From Tumebacillus permanentifrigoris (GTDB lineage: Bacteria; Bacillota; Bacilli; Tumebacillales; Tumebacillaceae), in assembly GCF_003148565.1 (NCBI RefSeq), contig NZ_QGGL01000024.1, forward strand, positions 1-58,547: a DNA stretch of 58,547 nucleotides. The letters are read 5' to 3'. Shown here one piece after another: positions 40,332-49,043 of this stretch; position 1 is the stretch's first letter; the number at the start of each line of letters is the position of its first letter. The position numbers and the translations under genes were made by a program. Below the pieces are notes generated by a model. The model had not been told where the DNA came from. It worked only from the letters and a program-made list of their open reading frames with translations, and made no database searches.

Positions 40332-40682
40332 TTACTGGTACTGCAACTCGAAATTCATCGAGTACATGTACCGCTGCTTTGCATCCGTGCCAAGCGGGAT
40401 CGGATCGTGCTTTGAAAAGATGCTACACATGAACGAGCCGATCTGTACGTTCGCGCCGTGCAGTTCCCGCTCAACGTCCAAGGCTAGTTGTTCTGCCTTT
40501 TCATCATCGCGGTCACGGATGAACACCTGGAAGGAACGATCGTGAAGCGTGAGCAGTTCTTCGTCTCGTGTTCCTCCGGTGAAGCGCGCCATGACGACAT
40601 TGTCTAGCTCCTCCGGGAGATAGGAGATGACTTTGCCACCAACAACCGACTCCAAGAAATCTAGCAGGTCATCCGTTTTCAT
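40332..40682 (-). CDS. Tail terminator/completion protein
   Basis: 116 aa, alpha/beta (MKTDDLLDFLESVVGGKVIS, NVVMARFTGGTRDEELLTLH, FQVFIRDRDDEKAEQLALDV). This matches the minor capsid/tail-terminator family that closes the tail tube at the neck. Overlaps the previous gene by 14 nt. Confidence 0.78.
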   Translation of the reverse strand: MKTDDLLDFLESVVGGKVISYLPEELDNVVMARFTGGTRDEELLTLHDRSFQVFIRDRDDEKAEQLALDVERELHGANVQIGSFMCSIFSKHDPIPLGTDAKQRYMYSMNFELQYQ

Positions 40683-41025
40683 TTAAGACACCCATCATCT
40701 TGCTTTCGAAGAGTCGCAGGACCTCATTACGCTTGCGCGTCGCCGCTTTCTCCACCCACTTGTCCTCACCGTTCTCCAAGTGATGCCCTCCCGGCAATTC
40801 GTGGACAAGGTGCGCATGGGGAGCGTCGTAAACGACTGAGGCGCCGGCTGGTGCGCGCGCTTTGTCAGGCCACACCTCGACATGCCCGGAGTCTTTCAAT
40901 TTTCCCGATTTCACCGGAGGGTTGCAGTCGGCAAGAACGATATCCGCGCCCTCTTTCACAACTTCCTTGGCGGCCCGCTCCAGTTCTCTCTCCAACTGCT
41001 CGTTCCACTCAATCCGAAAGTCCAC
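40669..41025 (-). CDS. HK97 gp10-like neck/tail protein
   Basis: 118 aa from a GTG start 9 nt after AAGGAGG; the longer reading frame upstream is not needed. It contains ELERAAKEVVKEGADIVLAD, PVKSGKLKDSGHVEVW and APHAHLVHELPGGHH, the gp10 pattern, in a protein expected at the head-tail joint. Confidence 0.82.
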   Translation of the reverse strand: MDFRIEWNEQLERELERAAKEVVKEGADIVLADCNPPVKSGKLKDSGHVEVWPDKARAPAGASVVYDAPHAHLVHELPGGHHLENGEDKWVEKAATRKRNEVLRLFESKMMGVLNENG

Positions 41026-41575
41026 GAAGACCCACCTCCTTATGCGCCGTGTTCGCAATGCCACGATCCTCTGCAACGTGCTGGACGATGTAGACATGAC
41101 CATCGCAAATCACCCGGTCTCCGCTTTTGATCGTTGTGTTGACAGGGAAAAAACCAGTCGCGTCCTTCGAGGCAGCCTGACGGTTGATTCTGCATCGAGT
41201 GGCAACAGGCGCGCCGTATTCAGGTGAATGCCTCCCGTAGCCCGTACACGGCTCGATCTGGCATGTCTGAGACATCTGTGCGTCTGCAATTTGCAACTCG
41301 ACGCAGAGGAGTTGCAGGAAGCGGTGAGACTCCTCTTTGTCGATAACTGCGGAGATCTCGAAGACCTTGCGTTTGTAAATCACCCGCATGTCAGTAGACA
41401 CGCCATCACGGTATCGGATCGTGATCTTGTGGGTGTACGGTTGATCCGCTTGGCGGGCGGCGATTGTGGCCTGCACGGACAACGGGTCAACGGCTGCCCA
41501 GACAGTTACAACATCCTGCCACTCTACGGTGTTTTTTTGTAACGTTACGCGACGGTTTAGTTCTCCCACTTTCAT
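41009..41575 (-). CDS. Head closure protein with extra C-terminal domain
   Basis: 188 aa. Residues 1-105 (MKVGELNRRVTLQKNTVEW, ITIRYRDGVSTDMRVIYKRK, FEISAVIDKEE) are the SPP1 gp16-like head-closure (stopper) fold. Residues ~110-188 (VATRCRINRQAASKDATGFF, IKSGDRVICDGHVYIVQHVA) form a second small beta domain not usual in stoppers. Overlaps the connector gene by 4 nt. Confidence 0.78.
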   Translation of the reverse strand: MKVGELNRRVTLQKNTVEWQDVVTVWAAVDPLSVQATIAARQADQPYTHKITIRYRDGVSTDMRVIYKRKVFEISAVIDKEESHRFLQLLCVELQIADAQMSQTCQIEPCTGYGRHSPEYGAPVATRCRINRQAASKDATGFFPVNTTIKSGDRVICDGHVYIVQHVAEDRGIANTAHKEVGLRGLSD

Positions 41576-41859
41576 GGTGAAGGAACCTCCTCATCAGCGC
41601 AGTACCTCAGTTGGTATATGATGTGCTCTAAGCTAAAAGCAAGAGCACTACCGGCCTTTACATCTGTTGCCGCGCGGTTTTCGTACCAATGCACAACTAG
41701 AACCCGAAGCGCTTGACGTGCTAAGGCGTTCGGAGTTGACCAGTTTTTGTATCCGCAGGCGTTTTGAATGTAGAGTTGCGCACCTTCGATCAGCTCCGTG
41801 ACGAGCGCGTCATCCTCGTCGCCGTCGACGCGCAGGTACTGCTTTACATCTTCGAGCAT
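41572..41859 (-). CDS. Head-tail connector (gp6-like)
   Basis: 95 aa helical protein. MLEDVKQYLRVDGDEDDALV, LIEGAQLYIQNACGY and RQALRVLVVHWYENR are typical of the HK97 gp6/SPP1 gp15 adaptor ring, placed after the major capsid gene as usual. RBS GAGGTGAGCAA. Confidence 0.9.
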   Translation of the reverse strand: MLEDVKQYLRVDGDEDDALVTELIEGAQLYIQNACGYKNWSTPNALARQALRVLVVHWYENRAATDVKAGSALAFSLEHIIYQLRYCADEEVPSP

Positions 41860-41872
41860 TTGCTCACCTCAC

Positions 41873-41909
41873 AACAAAGAACCCGACTTGTCTCATCGAG
41901 TTCTTTGTT
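41873..41909 (-). other. Hairpin downstream of the capsid genes
   Basis: Arms AACAAAGAAC-CGA and TCG-GTTCTTTGTT (about 12 bp) without a T-run. It lies 14 nt upstream of the connector start codon and could stabilise capsid mRNA or lower downstream expression. Confidence 0.65.
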
Positions 41910-42037
41910 TATTCTTCGGTTGTGGTGTCAGGCTTGGGGACTGGAGTTGAACGCCGTTTTCTTGACTTCGACTCCGTTGGTATCGCAAGCCCTTCTGGTT
42001 GTGCGGTTTCCACTTTCGCAATCAACGGTTGGGTCAA
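41909..42037 (-). CDS. Possible 42-aa protein after the major capsid (TTG start)
   Basis: A short reading frame starting at TTG 4 nt after the capsid stop, MTQPLIAKVETAQPEGLAIP followed by a basic and Pro/Thr-rich tail ending TTTEE. No strong RBS. The size and charge resemble the small Rho-N-like or accessory proteins often found here. It is an uncertain gene. Confidence 0.45.
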   Translation of the reverse strand: MTQPLIAKVETAQPEGLAIPTESKSRKRRSTPVPKPDTTTEE

Positions 42038-42041
42038 TCCA

Positions 42042-43196
42042 TTAAGGTTGACTGGCCGACACCTCAGCAATGCGGAACGCAGATTTGAGTTTGAGTTGCT
42101 GGTCAAACCAGCCAGTCAAAACGAAAAGGAACTCACCTTTATCTACGTCCTTATCGGTGTCGTAAACGGGCTCACCTTCGTAGTTCAGGTGATAGTAATT
42201 GAAATCGCCAACGATAGGTTCAGTCGCACCATCACACCAAATAGGCGGGATACCTAGTACTTGTTCAGGTGGAGCTGTAAAGAAAGAGGCATTACCGTTG
42301 GCGAGTTCGTTCAGCATTGCCCGATAATCAGAGTAACGCATGCAAACTTTCGCATTCTCACGATAGTCTTCATGCAGGTCAGCAAATGCCGCATTGATCG
42401 CCATTAACAAGGTAGCCCCAGCAACGCGTTTGATACCACCGCCCGTAGCGGAATAGAAAGACATGTGATCTTCAGACGGCTTAGGAGCAGTTGCGAGGGC
42501 AGTTTTCTTTTCTTTGGCAGCCAAACCAGAGCGCAAAGCATTCTCAACGGTGTTGACAAGGTCTACGTCCGTACCGTTCAAAACAGAATCTGAAATACGT
42601 GCCTTCACCTTGAATTTGTTCCGTCCGAAAGATACTTTATCCCCGCTTGACATGATTTCTTTGGCGGTATCTGCGTCGGTGATGAAGTCGTCATCATCCA
42701 AAGTAAAGGAAATACGAGGCATTTCAAGTCCGACAATCACAGTAGTGCCGATATGTTCACGAAGCGGATTCTTTGTGAGCGGCTCCGTGATCAATTCCTT
42801 GGACATGTTGGACGGAAGGAACTTGTCACCGCCGGACGCGTTCGGCTTTGGGATAGCCCCCAACAGGTTACGAGTCTCTTCCGATGGTTCACGACCAAGG
42901 ATGGCGCAGCGGATCATATCAGCCTTGGCGGCTATCATTCGTTGACCGTCGGAATCCGCGAAAGTTACCGGATTTTGAGCGCGCAGCTTGCTACGTTCAG
43001 CGGATTCTTGCTTTTCAATCTCTGCTTTGAGGATGTTGAAACGCTCCTCTACTTCTTTTTGCTGACCTTGCAGGGTGCGGATGTCATCGATCTTAACCGC
43101 CGGGTCACCCGCCTTAGAGCGGAGTTCTGCGGAGACGCTGGTGAGTTGGGCACCGATGATGTTGAGGTTTTCTTTCATCGTGAAGAGAGTGGACAT
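42042..43196 (-). CDS. Major capsid protein (HK97 fold)
   Basis: 384 aa. The first ~100 residues form a coiled-coil delta/scaffold domain (IDDIRTLQGQQKEVEERFNI, EIEKQESAERSKL) that the protease would remove. Then the HK97 core (GDKFLPSNMSKELITEPLTK, NPLREHIGTTVIVGLEMPRI, KVKARISDSVLNGTDVDLVN, GYSDYRAML-like YSDYRAMLNEL). Upstream of connectors and downstream of the protease, as in HK97. Confidence 0.93.
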   Translation of the reverse strand: MSTLFTMKENLNIIGAQLTSVSAELRSKAGDPAVKIDDIRTLQGQQKEVEERFNILKAEIEKQESAERSKLRAQNPVTFADSDGQRMIAAKADMIRCAILGREPSEETRNLLGAIPKPNASGGDKFLPSNMSKELITEPLTKNPLREHIGTTVIVGLEMPRISFTLDDDDFITDADTAKEIMSSGDKVSFGRNKFKVKARISDSVLNGTDVDLVNTVENALRSGLAAKEKKTALATAPKPSEDHMSFYSATGGGIKRVAGATLLMAINAAFADLHEDYRENAKVCMRYSDYRAMLNELANGNASFFTAPPEQVLGIPPIWCDGATEPIVGDFNYYHLNYEGEPVYDTDKDVDKGEFLFVLTGWFDQQLKLKSAFRIAEVSASQP

Positions 43197-43199
43197 GGG

Positions 43200-43853
43200 T
43201 TATTCCCCCTTGATGGTTTCTAAAATTCTATTGCAGTTCGCCAATATCGCCTGTCTTTCGGCCATTTCATCGGTATTCCCACGCGTTTCAGGTGGAATTT
43301 GGTTGTTTCCGGGTACCAAACTACGAACTTCCGCAGTCGTCGACGTGTAGGCCGGGATCGGTGTCAGTGTGATTTCGAACAGGTCAAGTTTTGTGATGGT
43401 GCGGTACCACAGATCATCCTTTGATTCCCAAATCTGTTCACGTATCTTGAAGCCGATACTACAACCCTTTATCAAACCGCTGTTGACGTCTTCAAGCATG
43501 TCACGTCCAAGGGTGGAGTTATTGGGTGTCACCTCGAAGTACAAGCCACTTTGCTGATTTTCTAGGACCAAATTCGCACCAGTGCGCCCGACAACTGCGT
43601 TCCAATTGTGATTTTTCAGAGCGAAGATGTCGTGCCCGTCTCCCAACGTGTCAACGATCGCATCCTTTGCAATTCGCTCGAAGTACGTATCGCCCCACCA
43701 GTCTTGGATTTCGGTGTACTCATCGTATACGGCAGCGTAGCCGGTGATCATTGTACCCGCTTCACCTTTAGCCCGCGTGTTGAGTCCGTGAATCGCAAGA
43801 GTACGGATTTCATTTTGGTTTTCATCACGCTGCGGGGTCGGTTTTTGCTCCAT
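43200..43853 (-). CDS. Prohead protease (HK97 family, S78)
   Basis: 217 aa. Catalytic H82 (LKNHNWNAVVGR), S132 (IKGCSIGFKI) and acidic E160 (LFEITLTPIPAY) are all present. It cleaves the capsid scaffold domain during head maturation. It overlaps the portal gene by 29 nt and ends 3 nt before the capsid start. Confidence 0.93.
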   Translation of the reverse strand: MEQKPTPQRDENQNEIRTLAIHGLNTRAKGEAGTMITGYAAVYDEYTEIQDWWGDTYFERIAKDAIVDTLGDGHDIFALKNHNWNAVVGRTGANLVLENQQSGLYFEVTPNNSTLGRDMLEDVNSGLIKGCSIGFKIREQIWESKDDLWYRTITKLDLFEITLTPIPAYTSTTAEVRSLVPGNNQIPPETRGNTDEMAERQAILANCNRILETIKGE

Positions 43854-45054
43854 TCTTCTGTTTCACCCCCTTTCCAAGTCCCTCACGATCTGGGCTATCA
43901 ATCGGCGAGAGATCGCGACTCATGTAAAGCTTTTCGCCACCCGCGAGAGGAGGGAGTTCCTCATACGCCCGAATTTCATTCGGCGTGAACCACCCAGACC
44001 GAACTCCCTTAAAATAAAAATCTCCGCGCGTCTTGATGTCGCCACGGAGGATACCGTTAAGATTAAATTTGAATGCCGCACCAGATGCTCGTTCTTCAGG
44101 AGTCAGAAGTTTCTTGTTGAATTCCTGCTCATACATTCGAACATTCGGAGCCAAGGTGAACTGCACGTACTCAAGCGTCTTTTGCTCCATACTTGAGAAA
44201 GACTCTTGTCCATCATTCAGCATGTGAGGCGACATGTTGTACACGGTCGCTACGCGTGTCCGCGTAATCTTCTCAACTTCGAATACTTTGGTATCGATCA
44301 GGTTCTGCTTGAGCTCATCAAGCATATCCCCGCCTTCAAGAACAATGACGCTTTTACCGCCCTTTGCATAAAAATCCTGAAACTGTTTTCGCTTTAATTC
44401 GGCTTTCGCAGGGTCAAGCATACTGCTAGATTTCAGGATAAAGGACGCTTTGAGTCCTGACTCCATCTGCGTAAGGCTGAAATCTTTTACCTTTGCGTCG
44501 TACTCGATGGAATTCCTGAGTACATCTAATGGCGATATACCCTTAAAACCTGTGGTATGCACGTAGCTCACATGCACAATATCCAAGTTATGGACGTAGT
44601 AAGTCCCATCGTCTCCTTGGATTTTATAGTACAGCTCCTTGGAGTCACGTTCGATGACTGGCTCAACTTTCGCTGGGTCCAAGATGTGCAAGCCTACAAC
44701 CTGGTACCGATCATCAAACTCTTTGATGGCATAGGAGTTACCACTCGTGTTGCGGAAGGCTTCCATCGTTCGAATAAAGACGAAACTGGTCATATACGAG
44801 TTCGGGCCGTTCGCCATCATGTCCGCGATCTTGGTTCCAATTGGCTGATAGTCTTTATATACCTTCAACGGAAGACTAGCCAGCGAGTTGGACAATCGGT
44901 TGACCGCTGCAAAGATCGTCTCGTTGTTAGCGAGCGTTCCGTTGTTTAACTTGCTAAAGATATTGACAGGATCAAACCACTTGGAGAATGATCCGAAACT
45001 GCTGCGCTTTTCGGATCTTCTAAAAAATGAAATCACACGTTGTGCAAGTCCCAT
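43825..45054 (-). CDS. Portal protein (HK97 type)
   Basis: 409 aa. Motifs ETIFAAVNRLSNSLASLPLK, GNSYAIKEFD, DIVHVSYVHTTGFKGISPLD, RTRVATVYNMSPHMLNDGQ and FSSMEQKTLEYVQFTLAPNV are characteristic. It forms the dodecameric DNA channel at the capsid vertex and docks the terminase. Confidence 0.95.
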   Translation of the reverse strand: MGLAQRVISFFRRSEKRSSFGSFSKWFDPVNIFSKLNNGTLANNETIFAAVNRLSNSLASLPLKVYKDYQPIGTKIADMMANGPNSYMTSFVFIRTMEAFRNTSGNSYAIKEFDDRYQVVGLHILDPAKVEPVIERDSKELYYKIQGDDGTYYVHNLDIVHVSYVHTTGFKGISPLDVLRNSIEYDAKVKDFSLTQMESGLKASFILKSSSMLDPAKAELKRKQFQDFYAKGGKSVIVLEGGDMLDELKQNLIDTKVFEVEKITRTRVATVYNMSPHMLNDGQESFSSMEQKTLEYVQFTLAPNVRMYEQEFNKKLLTPEERASGAAFKFNLNGILRGDIKTRGDFYFKGVRSGWFTPNEIRAYEELPPLAGGEKLYMSRDLSPIDSPDREGLGKGVKQKNGAKTDPAA

Positions 45055-45072
45055 CTCCTTCCTCCTCTCTCA

Positions 45073-46749
45073 TTAGTCGAACGACCAGACCTGTATCTCG
45101 TTGTTACTCTCCACTCGTAGCATTGCCCGAACGTGAGCGTTAACCAATGCGGCTGCTGGGTCGATTCGCTCAGTGGATTTTTTCTTGTCGAGCATGATAT
45201 TCTCGTTCGCGTCGTCTTTCTGAACTGCATTGGTCATTGCCCAGTTTAGAACGGGGTTGTCTTCATGGATAACCTTCAAATCGTAAACAAGGTCCCGGAA
45301 GGATTTCGTCGGTTCAGATAGCGTCTTCATACCCTGCCGGATCTCGACCATCTCGTAACCTTCTATCATCATCCCCTGCGCGAACTGAGTAGCGTTGTAG
45401 GGGTCATAGCAAATTTCCTGAATAACCCACTCGTTCTCAACCGCTGTGTCAATGATGTAACGCTTGATGTATTCATAGTCAATGACCGCGCCTTCAGTGG
45501 CTGTGATCCAACCATCCCTCACCCACTTGGAATAATCCTGTTTGTCCGTCATTTGTTTCTGAGTGAGTGTTTCAGACGGGATGAAGGAATGACTTTTCAC
45601 CGCAAATATCCCATCCTCCAAGGGGAAGATAAACGCCACGCTGCTCAAGTCGATTCTCTTGGATAAGTCGATACCTACGTAACAGATACGGCCTCGCAGA
45701 TCCGGAAACTCACCCAACTTCGCGGCACACAATTTCCATTTGTCCATATTCATGTAACCAGCAGGGCGCATGTTGATCCACTTGTTGAAGTTTTTCGTCA
45801 GAACTGATCGTTGCTTTTCTGGCTTGTCTTTAGACTCCAACAGTTGCTGTCGTAGGTACTTCATCCCACGTTCTGTTTGTGCGGACAAAGGGTTCGCCTT
45901 GATCCAGACACTTTCATCGTTGATGTCGTCCTCTTCGTCCAGTTGCGCGATGTAGATGAAGTAGTTGTCGTTCTCCATGTCACCTTTGAGAATCTTGCAA
46001 CAATACTCGTACTCCGAATAGCAAGGAGCACTCAAATCGAAACCGGCGGTTGTGATGATAAAGAGCAGTGGTTGCGCCCTTTGTCCCATGCCAGATTCAA
46101 GGACATCATACATCTCGCTCGTTGGATGTGCGTGGTACTCATCCAAAATACCAAGGTGCGGGTTGTAACCGTCAGCTGTTTTGGTATCCTTTGAGAGCGG
46201 AACGAACTTGGCGATCTCGTCGTCCCTTTTCTTGATCGCTTCTCGCGTCACTTTCAATCGTTGCTTGAGATCCGGCGACTTGTTCACCATAGCTTTTGAG
46301 TCATCAAAGACGATCTTCGCCTGGTCCTTTTTGGTAGCGGTCGCATAGACCTCTGGTCCACCTTCACCGTCAACGGTCAGCATATAGAGCCCGACAACAG
46401 ATAGCTTCGTCGACTTCGCTTGCTTTCTCGCGACTTGGACATATGCTTTGTTGTAACGACGAAGTTTGGTGTCAGTGTGTACCCATCCGAAAATACTCCC
46501 CAAAATAAACTTCTGGAACGGATCAAGTTTGATCGGCTGTCCGGCCAGTTCACCCTTCACGTGCCGACAATACTTGGCGAACTTGAAGATTCGTTTGGCC
46601 TTCTTCTCAGAGAACACATAGGGGAATCCTTCGGTGCCTTGGCGCAATAAGTCGTTAAGATGACGTTCACATGCGAGCTTCACATACAGACCTGCAACGA
46701 TCTCCCCCGACAGCACTGCGTTAGCATAGCGAGTGACTGCGTCTATCAA
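45073..46749 (-). CDS. terL: Terminase large subunit
   Basis: 558 aa, Terminase_1 type. ATPase Walker A ARKQAKST (107-114), Walker B ILDEYHAH (201-208), nuclease domain with the first catalytic Asp in CYVGIDLSKRIDLSS near residue 365. It translocates and cuts DNA during packaging. Overlaps terS by 4 nt. Confidence 0.95.
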   Translation of the reverse strand: MIDAVTRYANAVLSGEIVAGLYVKLACERHLNDLLRQGTEGFPYVFSEKKAKRIFKFAKYCRHVKGELAGQPIKLDPFQKFILGSIFGWVHTDTKLRRYNKAYVQVARKQAKSTKLSVVGLYMLTVDGEGGPEVYATATKKDQAKIVFDDSKAMVNKSPDLKQRLKVTREAIKKRDDEIAKFVPLSKDTKTADGYNPHLGILDEYHAHPTSEMYDVLESGMGQRAQPLLFIITTAGFDLSAPCYSEYEYCCKILKGDMENDNYFIYIAQLDEEDDINDESVWIKANPLSAQTERGMKYLRQQLLESKDKPEKQRSVLTKNFNKWINMRPAGYMNMDKWKLCAAKLGEFPDLRGRICYVGIDLSKRIDLSSVAFIFPLEDGIFAVKSHSFIPSETLTQKQMTDKQDYSKWVRDGWITATEGAVIDYEYIKRYIIDTAVENEWVIQEICYDPYNATQFAQGMMIEGYEMVEIRQGMKTLSEPTKSFRDLVYDLKVIHEDNPVLNWAMTNAVQKDDANENIMLDKKKSTERIDPAAALVNAHVRAMLRVESNNEIQVWSFD

Positions 46750-47246
46750 TCGTCATCATCCTCTTCGAAGTCCTCAGCAAACGCATCCTTTTTCTTATCC
46801 TCCGGCGGAGCCATCAGTTTCAAGCGTGCCGCCGGGGACAGGCCAAATAATCCACCGTACTGTTTGATCATTGCAGCGTACATATTGGCAATTGAAATGT
46901 GCGGGTTTTTCATTGGGTTAGTCGCACCCGCTGCGTTGGTGTACTGGATCGTAAGTCCTTGCTCGTTGATCTTGGCGGTTGCGTCACGGTACTTGGAAAC
47001 GGAATCGCAAAATATGGCGAGTTTCACCACGTCGATGTTTGTTAACAGACCAAGATTTGAGAGGTCTTCCTGTAGAGACTTCCAAATTTTCTTAGATTCC
47101 TTATCAAGCCAAGTAGGGCACTTGACCTTGTCAGTCGGCGGACGGAAAGAATTTTCCGCTTCACGGCGACGTTCGATTTCCTCCTTGGTCAAATGCGACT
47201 TGCCTTTCACGAGCAAGGAATCGACAGATTCACGTTGTCGCGGCAC
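46746..47246 (-). CDS. terS: Terminase small subunit (P27 family)
   Basis: 166 aa. VKCPTWLDKESKKIWKSLQE, LLTNIDVVKLAIFCDSVSKY, NPHISIANMYAAMIKQYGG and FGLSPAARLKL fit the P27 family. An acidic tail (EDFEEDDDD) contacts the large subunit in related phages. It recognises the packaging site; the AT-rich repeat array 145 bp upstream is the likely target. Confidence 0.92.
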   Translation of the reverse strand: MPRQRESVDSLLVKGKSHLTKEEIERRREAENSFRPPTDKVKCPTWLDKESKKIWKSLQEDLSNLGLLTNIDVVKLAIFCDSVSKYRDATAKINEQGLTIQYTNAAGATNPMKNPHISIANMYAAMIKQYGGLFGLSPAARLKLMAPPEDKKKDAFAEDFEEDDDD

Positions 47247-47390
47247 AGGGTATCACCTCCTTCCTGATGTGCCCTGACAAGGGCAAGGGCGTTTCCTAAG
47301 GCACCGTGCGAAAAAGGAGTTTCGGTTAAAGAAGGCTGCCCGCGCGGTCGCGTCGGCGTTGCCTCTAGCTTCCAAAGTAGGGGGGTATCT
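47247..47390. other. Gene-free segment upstream of terS
   Basis: About 140 bp of mixed, partly GC-rich sequence carrying the terS RBS (AAGGAGGTG) next to the start codon. No ORF. Together with the repeat array it may contain the cos or pac site. Confidence 0.5.
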
Positions 47391-47608
47391 CAAATTGTTC
47401 AAATTGTTCAAATTGTACACACAATTAACACAATTCTTTCAAATTGCGTCAATTGTACACAAAATATACACAATTTAGTCTATATGACAGAATTGTTTCA
47501 ATTGTTCGATCAATTGTGATAAATAAATCTAAGTGTGTTAATTGTTCGAACAACTTGTACAATTACCTTAGTTGTGTGTATTGTGTGCAAATTATAAACA
47601 ATTTAACA
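47391..47608. repeat. AT-rich AATTGT/ACAATT repeat array upstream of terS
   Basis: About 13 copies of AATTGT or its complement ACAATT in 218 bp. The first five follow a strict 9-bp period (CAAATTGTT at 47391 and 47400, CAAATTGTA at 47409, then ACACAATT units), and the perfect palindrome TTGTTCGAACAA is at 47542-47553. Flanking DNA is much less AT-rich. No gene fits inside. It is best explained as a multi-site protein-binding region, such as a terminase packaging site or a partition/replication site. Confidence 0.75.
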
Positions 47609-47623
47609 TAGAGAACGAATGTT

Positions 47624-47788
47624 CTATCTCATCCTTGACTCTCTGAGGAATCGTTCTCGTTGCTCTTGCATCTGTCGGTTGATCTCTCGTATCTCTTCCC
47701 GCGCCTTAGCACAGTTTGCACGAAAGTTGTCGAGGTCTTGGTTGCGTTGCTCCCAGTGGCGTTGCATCAACTCGCTGAGCTGTCCCAT
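47624..47788 (-). CDS. Small coiled-coil protein, 54 aa
   Basis: ATG after GGGGGAGCGTAAGGGA. Almost entirely helical and charged (MGQLSELMQRHWEQRNQDLD, REEIREINRQMQEQRERF). It is the last gene before the AT-rich repeat array. Unknown function. Confidence 0.6.
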   Translation of the reverse strand: MGQLSELMQRHWEQRNQDLDNFRANCAKAREEIREINRQMQEQRERFLRESRMR

Positions 47789-47792
47789 TCCC

Positions 47793-47966
47793 TTACGCTC
47801 CCCCTCTGTTCGTAATGCCTGCTGGTCGATGGAGTTCAGGGTTGCAGTGTGGACACTCTCGGCTTACGTCTGCTCTTACCAGGTATCCGCCGTGCTGTTC
47901 ACATTGCTGTACGCTGTATCCTTCTGGCGCTTTGCTAAGGCCCATGAGCTTGAGGATGTCTTTCAT
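47793..47966 (-). CDS. Small zinc-binding protein resembling a helicase-loader N-terminus
   Basis: 57 aa, ATG overlapping the upstream stop (ATGA). CEQHGGYL ... CPHC is the Cys/His pattern at the N-terminus of DnaC/DnaI-like loaders, but no ATPase domain follows. It is therefore a stand-alone module or a remnant. Confidence 0.6.
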   Translation of the reverse strand: MKDILKLMGLSKAPEGYSVQQCEQHGGYLVRADVSRECPHCNPELHRPAGITNRGGA

Positions 47967-48499
47967 GGCCGTTTGTCCATTTGCTCCGCGAGCCACTGGC
48001 CGCCCGTAACTCCTGCAAGTTCACGCAATACACTGACCTGTTGCTCTCTCGTCGGGAACAACGGCAGCTTTGCTTTGAGTGAATCCGCGATCTCGTCCCA
48101 GGTCTTCGGCGTTCCGTTACTATCCAAAACAGAGAAAACAAGCAGTTCCATCAATTCCCGTCTCGCTTTGGTTGGTTCAGAGAGACAGCTCCATGCTGCC
48201 TTTTCTCCTAAGTCTCTCGAAACACGGCGCTTGAACCCTTCGTTCATTGTGCTTGTCATGTGCATGCTGGTCACATTCTCTACGTGATGTGTGTGCTTCG
48301 CGTTGATCATCCACTTCATGTGGTGGTAGCGGATCTTGCGCACGATCTTCTGTTCCAATGCTATGTGGACACGGGCCGTCGTGCTATCCGCCGGATGGTC
48401 GTCACGCTCCCCAATTGCTTCGAGCATGATCTTCTGCTTGGTGTGGCGAATCGTTCGCAAACGATGGTATGCTGCGCGGATCTGTCGGATCAGGTTCTC
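47963..48499 (-). CDS. Unknown phage protein, 178 aa
   Basis: GTG start 8 nt after GGAGG. Rich in His and Arg (KIRYHHMKWMINAKHTHHVE). The C-terminal half is helical (ELMELLVFSVLDSNGTPKTW, DEIADSLKAKL). No family recognised. Overlaps its downstream neighbour by 4 nt; 19 nt after RecU. Confidence 0.65.
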   Translation of the reverse strand, partial: ENLIRQIRAAYHRLRTIRHTKQKIMLEAIGERDDHPADSTTARVHIALEQKIVRKIRYHHMKWMINAKHTHHVENVTSMHMTSTMNEGFKRRVSRDLGEKAAWSCLSEPTKARRELMELLVFSVLDSNGTPKTWDEIADSLKAKLPLFPTREQQVSVLRELAGVTGGQWLAEQMDKRP

Positions 48500-48518
48500 C
48501 ACCGGTACATCCTCCTCT

Positions 48519-49043
48519 CTATGCAATCAGCTTCTCTTGCCTGAGCACTTCATCTACACAGGCCAGATAGTCCAACGGTACGCCGCGCCCGCTCTTGATC
48601 TCCAAGCAGGTGAGTGCGATGTCGTCGTATGCGATCGACTTCCTACCGCCGATACGGTTGTCCCACGCGGTGAACAGGCGCTCTGCGGGCAGATAGAACG
48701 TCTGACGCTTCCTAGTGAACTCCACGATTACGAACGCTACAGCGCCGTGCTGGACGGCTTGTCGTAGGTGTGTGATCTGGTGCTCATGGAAGTTCGCCAA
48801 CGGCAGGCTCGTGTCTCCTGTCTGCTTCGCTTCGAACTGCAAGGCGCGGCGCTGGTACACGCCGTCGAAGTCTACTGTGCTGGCCTTCTCAAGATGGCCA
48901 TACACCTTGCCTGCTGTGATTCGTTCGATGCGGATCGGCGTCGGCCGCTTTGTAACCAGCGCCATTCCCTTGTCCCGGTAGGTGCGGTTGGATGCCTCGA
49001 TCATGTGTTCGAGGACCATCCCTCTGTTCGATCTGGTTCCCAT
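48519..49043 (-). CDS. recU: Holliday junction resolvase RecU (prophage B)
   Basis: 174 aa. SNRGMVLEHMIEASNRTYRD, KRPTPIRIERI, TVDFDGVYQRRALQFEAKQT with the catalytic D/D/E/K, NFHEHQITHLRQ and GGRKSIAYDDI. Diverged homologue of the prophage A RecU at 10399. It lies in the stretch between HNH and terminase genes, where recombination or packaging-linked resolution is plausible. Confidence 0.93.
   Translation of the reverse strand: MGTRSNRGMVLEHMIEASNRTYRDKGMALVTKRPTPIRIERITAGKVYGHLEKASTVDFDGVYQRRALQFEAKQTGDTSLPLANFHEHQITHLRQAVQHGAVAFVIVEFTRKRQTFYLPAERLFTAWDNRIGGRKSIAYDDIALTCLEIKSGRGVPLDYLACVDEVLRQEKLIA

Noticed and set aside
47391-47608. CRISPR array
   Set aside because: The units are only 6-9 bp, occur in both orientations and have no spacers of regular length; no cas genes nearby.
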